Assembly (NCBI GenBank): GCA_963825555.1
Contig: CAWGTZ010000007.1
Span: 124,001-188,000 of the forward strand
DNA length: 64,000 nt
Source: JAGVSR01 sp963825555
Lineage (GTDB): Bacteria; Pseudomonadota; Alphaproteobacteria; Rhizobiales; Hyphomicrobiaceae
Direction: 5' to 3'
Shown: positions 53,668-62,831 of the stretch, one piece after another
How the letters are laid out: the number at the start of each line of letters is the position of its first letter
Position numbering within the stretch: the stretch's first letter is position 1
Position numbers and translations under genes: made by a program
Notes under the pieces: model-generated
Told to the model about the DNA's origin: nothing
Databases searched by the model: none
Seen by the model: only the letters and a program-made list of their open reading frames with translations

Positions 53668-54714
53668 ATGATGAGAACAATGACCCGGGCATGCTCGGCG
53701 AAGCTGGCAGCTTTCAGCGGTCTTGCCGGTACAGAATTTATCTTGGCAATGCTCGTCCTTGCAGCCCTTGCACTGCCGGTACGTGCAGATCCGCTCGAAG
53801 ACTGCTCCAGCAGGGGCGATCCCCAGAAGCGCATCGATGCCTGCAGCGCGGTGATCGATGGCTCGTACGGCGGCGCCGACAAGGCCCGCGCCTACCGCAT
53901 CCGCGGCGAAGCCCGGCTATCGGCAGGCGCCAGCGAACAAGCCATTGCGGATTTCACGCAAGCGATTGCGCTCGCCCCGCGCGAGTCCCTGTCTCATGCC
54001 GGGCGCGGACAAGCGCTGCTCACGCGCGGAGATGCGGCCGGCGCGATCGTGGACTTGAGCGAAGCTATCCGCTTGGCACCCGATTCCGCCTTCTATCGCA
54101 ATGCCCGCGGCCATGCCCACCTCGTGGCGGGCGAACCGGGAGATGCGGCCGAGGATTTCTCCGAGTCGATCCGGCTCGATCCCAAGAGCGCGAGTGCTCA
54201 CAACAACCGCGGTCTGGCGAGATCGAAACTCGGCAGCACCGATGCCGCCATCGCGGATTACACGGCTGCCATCGTCATCAATCCGCTCTACGCCCTCGCC
54301 TATAACAACCGCGCTTACGCATATGAAGCCAAGGGCGCCAAAACAGAGGCGATGGCCGACTTCCGGCGTGCCCTGCAGATAGATCCAACGCTGGCGGGAG
54401 CGCGCGCAGGTCTGGAACGCCTGGGTGCGAAGGGGGAATCGGTTGCAGAGACAGATCGCCTTGTCTCGGACGGCAAGAAGCTCGCGGAAAAGAACTGTGC
54501 CTGGTGTCATGCGACGGGAGCGAAGGGACAAAGCTCCAATCCCAAGGCGCCGCCGTTCCGGACGATTGCTAGGCGCTACCCCGTTCTGGCCCTGCGCGAG
54601 CCGCTCTCCCGCGGCATCGCCGCCCCGCACGATCAGATGCCAAATTTCAAACTGCCCGATGCCGATGTCGACAAGATCATTGCTTACATCGACAGTCTGG
54701 CGCGTTCGCCCTGA
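53668..54714 (+). CDS. TPR-cytochrome c fusion protein
   Basis: A 348-residue exported protein. The hydrophobic signal region is about 18-41 (ending VRADP). Residues about 45-255 hold TPR units (for example RGLARSKLGSTDAAIADYTAAIVINPLYALAY). A single c-type cytochrome domain follows, with the heme motif CAWCH (Cys277, Cys280, His281) and the distal Met324 in DQMPNF. The next gene encodes a stand-alone cytochrome of the same type. I know of no well-described protein with this exact order. It may tether a cytochrome to a protein partner. GGGGGAAGG precedes the ATG. Confidence 0.85.
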   Translation: MMRTMTRACSAKLAAFSGLAGTEFILAMLVLAALALPVRADPLEDCSSRGDPQKRIDACSAVIDGSYGGADKARAYRIRGEARLSAGASEQAIADFTQAIALAPRESLSHAGRGQALLTRGDAAGAIVDLSEAIRLAPDSAFYRNARGHAHLVAGEPGDAAEDFSESIRLDPKSASAHNNRGLARSKLGSTDAAIADYTAAIVINPLYALAYNNRAYAYEAKGAKTEAMADFRRALQIDPTLAGARAGLERLGAKGESVAETDRLVSDGKKLAEKNCAWCHATGAKGQSSNPKAPPFRTIARRYPVLALREPLSRGIAAPHDQMPNFKLPDADVDKIIAYIDSLARSP

Positions 54715-54769
54715 GGCGCGGACACACACACGCGCCATCGCCTATCGGCCCCTCGAAGCGGAGACCACT

Positions 54770-55114
54770 ATGCACTCAAAATTCATGACTATGGTTCTTC
54801 TGATGGGTGGCATCGTCGCGAGCCCAGCCCTGGCAGAAGAGATCGGCAATTCCCAACGAGGACTTGAGTATGCCCAGCGAACGTGCTCGGGCTGTCACGC
54901 GATCCTCTTCGAGGACACGAGTTCGCCTATCATGGAGGCGCCACCTTTCAAGATGGTCGCTGATACGCCGGGGATCACGCGGACGGCCCTCAGCGTATTT
55001 CTTCAGTCTCCACATCCCACGATGCCCAACCTCATGGTGGCGGGCGAAGATGCTGACAACCTGATCGCTTACATCCTGAGCCTCAAGGGGAATGGCTCCC
55101 GGAGTCCGCGCTAG
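54770..55114 (+). CDS. Small class I c-type cytochrome
   Basis: A 114-residue periplasmic cytochrome. The signal peptide is about 1-22 (ending PALAEE). The heme motif is CSGCH (Cys39, Cys42, His43) and the axial Met is probably Met85 in TMPNLMV. The domain resembles the C-terminal domain of the upstream TPR fusion protein, including the MPN block and the ending IAYILSL/IAYIDSL. It begins 55 bases after that gene and is probably co-transcribed. Its 3' end overlaps the trhO 3' end by 32 bases on the other strand. Confidence 0.9.
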   Translation: MHSKFMTMVLLMGGIVASPALAEEIGNSQRGLEYAQRTCSGCHAILFEDTSSPIMEAPPFKMVADTPGITRTALSVFLQSPHPTMPNLMVAGEDADNLIAYILSLKGNGSRSPR

Positions 55115-55910
55115 GCGCGGCGGAATCCGCACTGCAGCGCGGGCAGCGGGCCTCATTGGCTGCTATCGGCCAGCCGCAGCCGCACAGCCGGTGTCCACCG
55201 GGCGCAACCCCATGCACGACGGAAACCCGCTCGTCAAAGACGAAGCAGGCACCGTCCCAAAGACTGGCGTCCGGCCGAACTTTCTCCAGGTAGTTCAGGA
55301 TACCGCCTTGGAGATGATAGACCTCGCCGAACCCGTGCGCGAGGAGATAGGCGGATGCTTTCTCGCAGCGGATTCCACCGGTGCAGAACATGGCGATCCT
55401 GGTGTGCCGCGCCGGATCGAGGCTCGACTCCACATAGTCCTTGAACTCCGTGAACGCTCGGGTCTTAGGATCGACCGCGCCGCGGAACGTACCGATCGCC
55501 ACCTCGTAGTCGTTGCGCGTGTCGATCAGCAACACGTCGTCGCGCGAAATCAGCGCATTCCAGTCCTCGGGGTTCACGTAGGTGCCAACACGCACGTTGG
55601 GGTCGGCCTCGGGGGCGTCGAAGGTCAGGATCTCAGGCTTTACCTTGACCTTCCAGCGTTGGAAGGGCTGCTGCTCGGCAAAACTCTCCTTGGAAACCAA
55701 ACCGGCGAAGCGCGGGTCGGCCCTCAGATGCGCGAGCATGGCCCGCACGCCGATGTCGGGCCCGGCAATCGTGGCGTTAATGCCCTCCGGCGCGATCAGG
55801 ATCGTCCCCCGCAGGCCCTCGCGCTCGCCAAACGCGGACAATTCCGCCCTGAGCGCGTCGCAATCGCCGACGGGTACAAACTTGTAGAAGGCCGAAACGG
55901 TGGTGGTCAT
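55083..55910 (-). CDS. trhO: tRNA uridine(34) hydroxylase
   Basis: A 275-residue rhodanese-domain protein of the YceA/TrhO family, which hydroxylates U34 of tRNAs with oxygen to start 5-methoxyuridine formation. The N-terminal acylphosphatase-like part has RGTILIAPEGINATIAG, and the rhodanese loop has Cys176 in FCTGGIRCEKAS. Four further cysteines at the C-terminus (LCGCGW, RCPRC) look like a small metal site. It is 47 bases downstream of gyrB on the same strand. The ATG at 55910 fits the family start. Confidence 0.93.
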   Translation of the reverse strand: MTTTVSAFYKFVPVGDCDALRAELSAFGEREGLRGTILIAPEGINATIAGPDIGVRAMLAHLRADPRFAGLVSKESFAEQQPFQRWKVKVKPEILTFDAPEADPNVRVGTYVNPEDWNALISRDDVLLIDTRNDYEVAIGTFRGAVDPKTRAFTEFKDYVESSLDPARHTRIAMFCTGGIRCEKASAYLLAHGFGEVYHLQGGILNYLEKVRPDASLWDGACFVFDERVSVVHGVAPGGHRLCGCGWPIAANEARCPRCSADSAAPSADSGSHSP

Positions 55911-55957
55911 GTCCGGCTTGTGCCTCGTCGCGGATCGGCGAGCCCAGCAGGCTGCGC

Positions 55958-58396
55958 TCAAACGTCCAGGTTTTGGACGCTCAGCGCATTGTCCTGAATG
56001 AACTCGCGCCGGGGCTCGACGACGTCGCCCATAAGCTTGGAGAAGATCTCGTCGGCTTCCGCCAGATCGCCCAGCTTCACCTGAAGCAGCGTTCGCGCGT
56101 CACGGTCGAGCGTCGTCTCCCAGAGCTGGTCCGGGTTCATCTCGCCGAGGCCTTTGTAGCGTTGCAGGCTAAGACCCTTGCGGCCGGCCTCGTAGATTGC
56201 GTCCAGCAGGCCGCGCGGACCGAACACCGGTATGGACTCCGACTTCCGCTTAAGTTTTGCCGGCTGGCCATAGGTCTCGGCCAGAAGGGGCTGCCGCTCG
56301 TTAATGCGACGGGCGTCGAGCGATGAGATCAACGCACGATCGAGCATGTGAACTTCGGCGACGCCGCGCACCTCGCGGCGGACGACGAAGCCCTCGTTGC
56401 CGAAACGGCCTTCCCAGCCCGTCTCGGTTTCTTCGGCAAGCTGATCGAGCCGCTTGGCGATCGATTCGGCCGCCGCTTCCGCCTTGGCCTGCGACTTCAG
56501 CAGATCGGCATCTAGCAGCCCGAGGATCGCTGCCTGCTCGGTAATGCCCCGGTTGTAGCGCGAATGAAGCTGATCGATGAGGCCTGTCACGATCCGTGCC
56601 TCTTTCACGATCTCCCGCAGATCCTCGCCGCCGCGCTCCTCGCCATTGCCGGTGACGAGCGTGGCGTCGTCCAGGCCGCTGTCGATGAGGAAGTCCTCGA
56701 GCGCCCGCTGGTCCTTGAGGTATGTGCTCGATTTACCCCGTGCGACTTTGTAAAGCGGCGGCTGAGCGATATAGACGTGCCCCTTCTCCACGAGTTCCGG
56801 CATCTGCCGGTAGAAGAACGTGAGCAGCAGGGTGCGGATGTGCGCGCCGTCCACGTCGGCGTCGGTCATGATGATGATCTTATGGTAGCGCAGCTTCGAG
56901 AGATCGAAGTCTTCTCCAATGCCGGTGCCCAGGGCGCCGATAATGTTAGTCACCTGTTCCGAAGACAGCATCTTGTCGATGCGTGCGCGCTCCACGTTGA
57001 GGATCTTACCTCGGATCGGAAGCACGGCCTGATACTCGCGCTTGCGGCCCTGCTTGGCTGAGCCGCCGGCCGAGTCACCCTCGACGATGAACATCTCGGT
57101 GTTGACTGGGTCACGATCCTGACATTCAGCAAGTCCGCCAGGCAGACGCAGGCCGTCGAGTGCACCCTTGCGGCGCGTCAGCTCACGCGCCTTGCGGGCC
57201 GCCTCGCGGGCAAGCGCCGCCTCCACGATCTTGCCAACGATGGTCTTGGCTTCCTTCGGGTGTTCCTCGAACCAGGCTGCGAGCTGGTCACCCACAGCGT
57301 TCTCGACCACCGGCTTGACCTCCGACGAGACCAATTTGTCTTTCGTCTGAGAGGAGAACTTCGGATCTGGCACCTTTACGGAAAGCACGCAGGTAAGCCC
57401 TTCGCGCGCGTCTTCGCCCGCCAGATCCACCTTCTCCTTCTTGGAAAGCCCGCTCTCGTTGGCATACTTGTTGATGACGCGGGTGAGCGCCGCGCGGAAC
57501 CCGGCCAGATGGGTGCCCCCGTCGCGCTGCGGAATGTTGTTCGTGAAGCAGAGTACGTTCTCGTGGTAGCTTTCGTTCCACCACAACGCGACCTCAACGC
57601 CAATGCCGTCCTTCTCCGAACGGATCATCATAGGCTCGGGGATAAGCGACTGCTTGGAACGGTCGAGATAGCGCACGAAAGCCGACGTGCCGCCCTCGTA
57701 GAAGAATTCCTCACGCTTCACGTCCGCATGGCGTGCATCGGTCAGCACAACCTTTGCGCCGGAATTCAAGAACGCGAGCTCTCGTAGCCGGTGCTCTATG
57801 GTCGGATAGTCGAACTCCACCATTGAGAACGTCTGCGGGCTGGGAAGAAACGTAACCTCGGTGCCGCGATTATCGTTCGCATCACCTACGACCTTCAACG
57901 GCGCTACAGCGACGCCGTCTCTGAACTCGATGAGGTGTTCCTTGCCTTCGCGCCAGATGCGCGCGCGCAGCCACGTGGAGAGCGCATTGACAACCGACAC
58001 GCCGACGCCGTGCAGGCCGCCGGAAACCTTGTAGGAGTTCTGGTCGAACTTGCCGCCCGCATGCAGTTCGGTGAAGACGATCTCCGCCGCCGAGCGCTTT
58101 GGATCTTGGTCGTCGTCCGTCTTGATGCCCGTCGGAATGCCGCGTCCGTCGTCGCGCACTGTGCACGAGCCATCGGGGTTCAGCGTCACCTCGCATGAGT
58201 TCGCATGGCCAGCGAGCACCTCGTCGATAGCGTTGTCGACGACCTCGTAGATCATGTGATGCAGACCCGAACCGTCGTCGGTATCGCCGATATACATGCC
58301 CGGCCGTTTGCGCACGGCATCAAGGCCCTTGAGCATCTTGATGCTTTCGGCACCGTAGTCGTCTGTGGCCGGCTTTCTGGCGGGCTCCGCGCTCAT
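55958..58396 (-). CDS. gyrB: DNA gyrase subunit B
   Basis: An 812-residue type IIA topoisomerase ATPase subunit. Diagnostic features are the GHKL ATPase block (VDNAIDEVLAGHA, GGLHGVGVSVVNALS), the TOPRIM region (EGDSAGGSAKQGR) and DADVDGAHIRTLLL. Length is typical for alphaproteobacteria. AGGA lies upstream of the ATG. It is the last of the dnaA-dnaN-recF-gyrB run on this strand, 152 bases after recF, and leads into trhO. Confidence 0.98.
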   Translation of the reverse strand: MSAEPARKPATDDYGAESIKMLKGLDAVRKRPGMYIGDTDDGSGLHHMIYEVVDNAIDEVLAGHANSCEVTLNPDGSCTVRDDGRGIPTGIKTDDDQDPKRSAAEIVFTELHAGGKFDQNSYKVSGGLHGVGVSVVNALSTWLRARIWREGKEHLIEFRDGVAVAPLKVVGDANDNRGTEVTFLPSPQTFSMVEFDYPTIEHRLRELAFLNSGAKVVLTDARHADVKREEFFYEGGTSAFVRYLDRSKQSLIPEPMMIRSEKDGIGVEVALWWNESYHENVLCFTNNIPQRDGGTHLAGFRAALTRVINKYANESGLSKKEKVDLAGEDAREGLTCVLSVKVPDPKFSSQTKDKLVSSEVKPVVENAVGDQLAAWFEEHPKEAKTIVGKIVEAALAREAARKARELTRRKGALDGLRLPGGLAECQDRDPVNTEMFIVEGDSAGGSAKQGRKREYQAVLPIRGKILNVERARIDKMLSSEQVTNIIGALGTGIGEDFDLSKLRYHKIIIMTDADVDGAHIRTLLLTFFYRQMPELVEKGHVYIAQPPLYKVARGKSSTYLKDQRALEDFLIDSGLDDATLVTGNGEERGGEDLREIVKEARIVTGLIDQLHSRYNRGITEQAAILGLLDADLLKSQAKAEAAAESIAKRLDQLAEETETGWEGRFGNEGFVVRREVRGVAEVHMLDRALISSLDARRINERQPLLAETYGQPAKLKRKSESIPVFGPRGLLDAIYEAGRKGLSLQRYKGLGEMNPDQLWETTLDRDARTLLQVKLGDLAEADEIFSKLMGDVVEPRREFIQDNALSVQNLDV

Positions 58397-58548
58397 GCGT
58401 GTCCTGTCTCGTGATCGTTGATCTAACGTGCGTGGACTATACCACGCAGAACCTGAAAAGAGCTAGAAAAGCGCAGAAGTGCCGCCTTCAATCCAACAGA
58501 AAAATTCTCGCCAATACAAAATGTTAGATGCGCGGCGATGTCGCGCAC

Positions 58549-59763
58549 TCAAGGGGCCGCCCTAAGCAAAGCCCGGCCCTCGTCGACAGCGAGGAATCGA
58601 GCCCGTCCGCTGAGTGCTGAAAAGGCCTCCGCATCGGTTCCCGTCATCCACGCCTGTGTGCCCAAATGCAGAATTTCGGCGCACAGGGCAGCGCGCCGCG
58701 AGGCGTCCAAATGGGCCGTCACCTCGTCCAGCAGCAAGATCGGCGCACGGCCATCCTGACGCTCGGCGGCGAGTTCCGCGTGCGACAGAACGAGGCCCAG
58801 GAGCAGCGCCTTCTGCTCGCCCGTGGAACAGAGCCGCGCCGGCATGCCTTTTGGCCCGTGACCGACGACAAGATCTGAGCGATGCGGGCCTTCCAGCGTG
58901 CGTCCTGCCGCCCGGTCGCGCTCACGGCCCATCTGCAGAGCCGCCTTGTAGCGCTCTTCCACGTCGAGGGCGGCGAGATAGGACAGATCGGATTCGAGCG
59001 TGCCGTCCACCGTGATCACGGCCCAAGGAAACGGCGAATTTGCATCCCGTGCGCGCCGGCGCTCTGACACGCTGCTCAAAGCCGCCGCAGCTTCCGCGCG
59101 GGCCGCGGCAATGGCGACGCCGGTTTCCGCCATGACCTGCTCCAGTCCAGCGAAACGCGCCGGATCGCGCACATTATCGGCAAGTAGCCGATTGCGCTGC
59201 TGCATAGCGCGCTCGAAGCGGGAGGCCCGGCGGGCATGCTCGGCATCGAAACACAGGATGAGGCGGTCGAGGAAGCGGCGGCGCTCGGAACCTGGGCCGG
59301 AAAAAAGACCGTCCATGGAGGGGGTCAGCCAAGCCACCTCCACATAGTCAGCCAGCACGCCGGACCCCTGCTTTGTGACACCGTCGATGCGCACGATGCG
59401 CCCCGTGGAGGCTTCGGAGGACGCCACACCAGATGCCAGTCCGGTCCCAATGTCGATCGCGCCGAGACTGGTGTGCACGCGTGCGGCAATGCTCCAGCCT
59501 CCGTCTCCGGATGCGCGTGCGATATCCCCATACGCCGCGCGGCGCAGCCCCTGACCGGGTGCGAGCAGCGAAACGGCTTCGAGAAGGTTCGTTTTGCCCG
59601 AGCCGTTGGCGCCGGTGAGCACCACTGGCTCCGGTCCCAGTTCCAGGCTCACGGAGGGGTAGTTGCGGAAGTTGGTGAGCGTCAGCCGCTCGACCCAGAG
59701 GCGCGGAGCCGCGTCTGCCATGGTCGACTTTCCAGGTGCTGGCGCGGACGTTGCGGCGCTCAC
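58549..59763 (-). CDS. recF: DNA replication and repair protein RecF
   Basis: A 404-residue SMC-like ATPase that loads RecA at gaps with RecO and RecR. Walker A is GANGSGKT (about 51-58), and LLLDEVTAHLD is the Walker B/signature region. The GTG at 59763 overlaps the dnaN stop (GTGA), which suggests translational coupling. An ATG 14 codons in (about 59721) begins the conserved part, so the first 14 residues may be dispensable. Confidence 0.95.
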   Translation of the reverse strand: MSAATSAPAPGKSTMADAAPRLWVERLTLTNFRNYPSVSLELGPEPVVLTGANGSGKTNLLEAVSLLAPGQGLRRAAYGDIARASGDGGWSIAARVHTSLGAIDIGTGLASGVASSEASTGRIVRIDGVTKQGSGVLADYVEVAWLTPSMDGLFSGPGSERRRFLDRLILCFDAEHARRASRFERAMQQRNRLLADNVRDPARFAGLEQVMAETGVAIAAARAEAAAALSSVSERRRARDANSPFPWAVITVDGTLESDLSYLAALDVEERYKAALQMGRERDRAAGRTLEGPHRSDLVVGHGPKGMPARLCSTGEQKALLLGLVLSHAELAAERQDGRAPILLLDEVTAHLDASRRAALCAEILHLGTQAWMTGTDAEAFSALSGRARFLAVDEGRALLRAAP

Positions 59764-60878
59764 ACGCGCATCGGCATGAGAACGTAGAGCGCTCCGTTGT
59801 CCTCACTGTCCTTGATCATGGTCGGCGAGCCGGCGTCCGCGAGAAGGAAACGCGCTTCCTCTCCCTCGACCTGGCCGGCAATGTCGAGGAGATAGCGGGC
59901 GTTGAAGCCGATCTCGATCGGAGCGGCATCGTAGGTGACTGCGATTTCTTCCGTAGCGCTTCCGCCTTCCGGATTGTTCACCGACAGGACGAGCTTGTTT
60001 TTCGAAAGCGAAAGCTTCACCGCGCGGCCGCGCTCGCTCGCTACCGTCGAAACGCGATCGACGGCCGCCGTGAAGATCGTGTTGGGAACCAGCATTTCCT
60101 TGTCGTTCGACTGCGGGATCACGCGGCCATAGTCGGGGAACGTGCCGTCGATCAGTTTCGAGGTCAGCGTCACCGAGCCGATCTCGAAGCGGACCTTGGC
60201 ATTGTTGACCGAGATGCGGACCGGGTCGGTCACGCCTTCCACGAGACGCTGTAGTTCGTGCACCGTCTTGCGTGGAATGATGACGCCCGGCATGCCGGCC
60301 GCGCCCTTGGGCAGCGGAAGTTCGGCCTGGGCGAGACGGTGCCCGTCGGTTGCGACCGCGCGCAGCATCGGCTTCTTGTTGCTCTCCGCCGTATGCAGGA
60401 AAATACCATTCAGGTAGTAGCGGGTCTCCTCCGTCGAGATGGCGAAGCGCGTCTTGTCGATGATCCTCTTCAGCTCCGCCGCGGGAATCTCGAAGGAATG
60501 ACCGAGATCGCCGGCCGCGATGTCGGGGAAGTCTTCCGGACCAAGCGTCTGCAGAGCAAACCGAGCCTGACCGGCCGCCAGCGTGAGGCGCTCCTTCTCC
60601 GCGTCCCGCTTCATCTCGACTTGCGCGCCCTCGGGCAGCTTGCGCACGATGTCATGCAGCATGTGGGCGGGAACGGTCAGCGCACCCGGCTGGGAAACGT
60701 CGGCCTTGGCCTCTTCAACGACCTCGCGCTCAAGATCGGTGGCCTTGAATTCGAGGCCGTTGGCAGACGCCTTCAGCAGCACGTTTGAGAGGATCGGGAT
60801 CGTAGTACGCCGCTCCACCACGCTCGTCACATGGCCGAGCGCTCTCGAGAGTTCGCCTTTTTCGATCACCAGACGCAT
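59760..60878 (-). CDS. dnaN: DNA polymerase III beta subunit (sliding clamp)
   Basis: A 372-residue clamp that forms a dimeric ring around DNA. Three repeated clamp domains are visible, the first starting MRLVIEKGELSRALGHVTSVVERR. The C-terminal end VLMPMRV is the typical partner-binding pocket edge. AAAGGCA precedes the ATG. It is downstream of dnaA but separated by a 352-base gap rich in inverted repeats. Confidence 0.98.
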   Translation of the reverse strand: MRLVIEKGELSRALGHVTSVVERRTTIPILSNVLLKASANGLEFKATDLEREVVEEAKADVSQPGALTVPAHMLHDIVRKLPEGAQVEMKRDAEKERLTLAAGQARFALQTLGPEDFPDIAAGDLGHSFEIPAAELKRIIDKTRFAISTEETRYYLNGIFLHTAESNKKPMLRAVATDGHRLAQAELPLPKGAAGMPGVIIPRKTVHELQRLVEGVTDPVRISVNNAKVRFEIGSVTLTSKLIDGTFPDYGRVIPQSNDKEMLVPNTIFTAAVDRVSTVASERGRAVKLSLSKNKLVLSVNNPEGGSATEEIAVTYDAAPIEIGFNARYLLDIAGQVEGEEARFLLADAGSPTMIKDSEDNGALYVLMPMRV

Positions 60879-61107
60879 GGGTTGCCTTTAGCGTTGCTGC
60901 CGTAGAAAGAGATTAAGACATGTCGGGTGAAGGGCCCGAGCCCCCCGGCACACCCCCGGCCTTTAAGTGACAAGGCTGACGCAGGGCACGCCACCACGAA
61001 AGGATTCGCGGAAGGGCTGCAAAATGACCCCATATGGCGCGCCATTTCAAGTGGCGCGGTAGCCTCAGAGCCCTAAATAAAGGGATTTGGACCGGAAAAA
61101 CAGGAGA

Positions 61108-61134
61108 CGGGGGGTGCGCTCAGCGCGCCCCCCG
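61108..61134. other. GC-rich 12-bp hairpin
   Basis: CGGGGGG(T)GCGC pairs with GCGC(G)CCCCCCG around a three-base loop. It may attenuate transcription from dnaA into dnaN; no U tract follows on the minus strand. Confidence 0.6.
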
Positions 61135-61152
61135 CCAACCCACCCCGCAAGT

Positions 61153-61178
61153 CCCCGTCCGCAGGCGGACGGGGTTTT
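61153..61178 (+). terminator. Hairpin with plus-strand T tract
   Basis: CCCCGTCCGC and GCGGACGGGG form a stem followed by TTTT in the plus direction, opposite to the genes on both sides. It would end antisense transcripts only. Confidence 0.5.
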
Positions 61179-61186
61179 CCGAACGC

Positions 61187-61204
61187 CGGGGCAAATTTGC
61201 CCCG
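61187..61204. repeat. 18-bp perfect palindrome beyond the dnaA stop
   Basis: CGGGGCAAATTTGCCCCG reads identically on both strands and lies 26 bases past the dnaA stop. It has the look of a dimeric protein-binding site; no known family operator is recognised. Confidence 0.65.
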
Positions 61205-61230
61205 CCCTCCAGGCGTCCGGATGCCAGCCA

Positions 61231-62721
61231 CTAATGGGCCAGCATCTTCTTCAGGTCCTCGAGCTCGTCCCGAAGACGCTGATTCCCGCTAAGCTCAGTC
61301 TCGATTTTGCGGATCGCGTGCAGCACCGTCGTGTGATCGCGGTTGCCAAACCGGCGGCCGATCTCCGGCAGCGACCGGGCTGTCAGCTGCTTGGCGAGAT
61401 ACATGCCGATCTGGCGGGGCCAGACGACCGAGCGGTGCCGGCGCTGCGAAAGGAGATCTCCCTTGGACACGCCGAAGTGGCGCGAAACGATCCGTAGGAT
61501 GTCCTCGATCTTGATTCGCCGCTGCTCGCCCCCCGACTGAACGAGATCGCGTATCACCGTCTCTGCGATATCCGGGGTCAGCGTGCCACGCACATGCTGC
61601 CAGGTTTGATGCAGACGGTTCACTGCGCCTTCCAGCTCTCGGCCGTTCTCGGTCAACCGCTGCGCCAACAGTTCCAGTATCTCACGAGACAACTCGAACG
61701 ACGGGTCGATCAGCCGCTTCTCGGCGACACGGCGATCCAAGACCTTCATACGCAGGTCCTCGTCGAAGCTGCCGATCTCGGTGACAAGACCGCGCTGGAG
61801 ACGCGAGCGCATGCGCTCGTTGAGTCGCTCGATGTGCCCCGGAGGACGCGATGAGGCCACAACCACCTGACGCCCGCCGTCGAGCAGCGCGTTGATGATG
61901 TGCTCGAACTCCTGCTCCGTCTTTTCGCCCTGGAGGAACTCCAGGTCGTCGATGAGCAGCATGTTGACGTGGCGGAAGCGCTCTTTGAATGAGAGCGGAT
62001 CGGAGCTGCGCACAGCCTCCACGAATTCATACCGGAAGCGCTCGGCGGTCAGATACAGGACGTTGGCGGCGGGCGCGCGGCGGCGCACTTCCCACGCGAT
62101 CGCCTGTAGAAGGTGAGTCTTCCCAAGGCCTACTGAGGAGTGGAAGAAGAGCGGGTTGATGCCGGGCGAGCCGCTCATCACTGTCTCGGCCGCCTGGACG
62201 GCCGCGGCATGTGCCAAGCGGTTCGGCGCACCGACAATATAGTTTTCGAAGGTGTGATGGGGATAGAGCGGCGAACCGTCGACCCCGCCTTCGGGCACAC
62301 GTGTCGAAAAAGCTGAGAGGCTGGAGCGCAACTGTGCAGGCCGGGTGCCTTGGTCGGAAGGCGCCGACGAAGCGCGTGATTCCGCGGCACCATGAGCGGC
62401 ACGGGCCGAATCCATTCCCGCAACGGAGACAGGACGCAGCGCCTGACCGCCGGGCTGGCGCAGCTGCACGTCCACACGCTCAGCATCCTTGAATTCCAGG
62501 CGGCTGCAGGCGAGCAGATCGTCGATGTAATGCGATTTGATCCAGTTGCACAGAAACTTGACGGGCACCGAAGCCACAACCGTCTTCCCGTCGAAGGCAT
62601 CGAACTCGAGCGTCTTGAACCAGCTCGTATAGATATCGTCGCCGAGGCGGGCCCGTAGCGCGGCATGAACCTTCTTGCCCCGTGGCTCCTCGGACGTATT
62701 GATAGCTTCTGACGTATTCAT
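61231..62721 (-). CDS. dnaA: Chromosomal replication initiator DnaA
   Basis: A 496-residue AAA+ initiator that opens the replication origin. Domain I is about 15-85; domain II (about 90-150) is a variable linker. Walker A is GLGKTH (about 198-203) and LLIDDLEFL is Walker B. The C-terminal domain IV has the DNA-recognition block FGNRDHTTVLHAIRKIE. The ATG at 62721 has GGGGTAAG upstream; an in-frame start five codons earlier is less likely. dnaN follows after the palindrome-rich gap. Confidence 0.98.
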   Translation of the reverse strand: MNTSEAINTSEEPRGKKVHAALRARLGDDIYTSWFKTLEFDAFDGKTVVASVPVKFLCNWIKSHYIDDLLACSRLEFKDAERVDVQLRQPGGQALRPVSVAGMDSARAAHGAAESRASSAPSDQGTRPAQLRSSLSAFSTRVPEGGVDGSPLYPHHTFENYIVGAPNRLAHAAAVQAAETVMSGSPGINPLFFHSSVGLGKTHLLQAIAWEVRRRAPAANVLYLTAERFRYEFVEAVRSSDPLSFKERFRHVNMLLIDDLEFLQGEKTEQEFEHIINALLDGGRQVVVASSRPPGHIERLNERMRSRLQRGLVTEIGSFDEDLRMKVLDRRVAEKRLIDPSFELSREILELLAQRLTENGRELEGAVNRLHQTWQHVRGTLTPDIAETVIRDLVQSGGEQRRIKIEDILRIVSRHFGVSKGDLLSQRRHRSVVWPRQIGMYLAKQLTARSLPEIGRRFGNRDHTTVLHAIRKIETELSGNQRLRDELEDLKKMLAH

Positions 62722-62831
62722 GTGCTTACCCCGCACTTGTTACTTTTGCCCTCAACCCGACATGGCTCCGCCTTCAGCCGTTTGCCCCTGCCAACGGCGG
62801 CTTCACATCAGGATCTCAAAAAGCCGGGCGC

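Larger units (their letters stand above)
60879..61230. other. dnaA-dnaN intergenic region with several palindromes
   Basis: 352 bases without a gene. It contains an ATGGCGCGCCAT palindrome near 61032-61043, a 12-bp hairpin at about 61108-61134, a 10-bp hairpin with a plus-strand T tract at 61153-61178 and an 18-bp perfect palindrome at 61187-61204. No clear DnaA box was found. Confidence 0.7.

Noticed and set aside
60879..61230. Chromosomal origin (oriC) between dnaA and dnaN
   Set aside because: No DnaA boxes were found and no AT-rich unwinding stretch; the hairpins are GC-rich.
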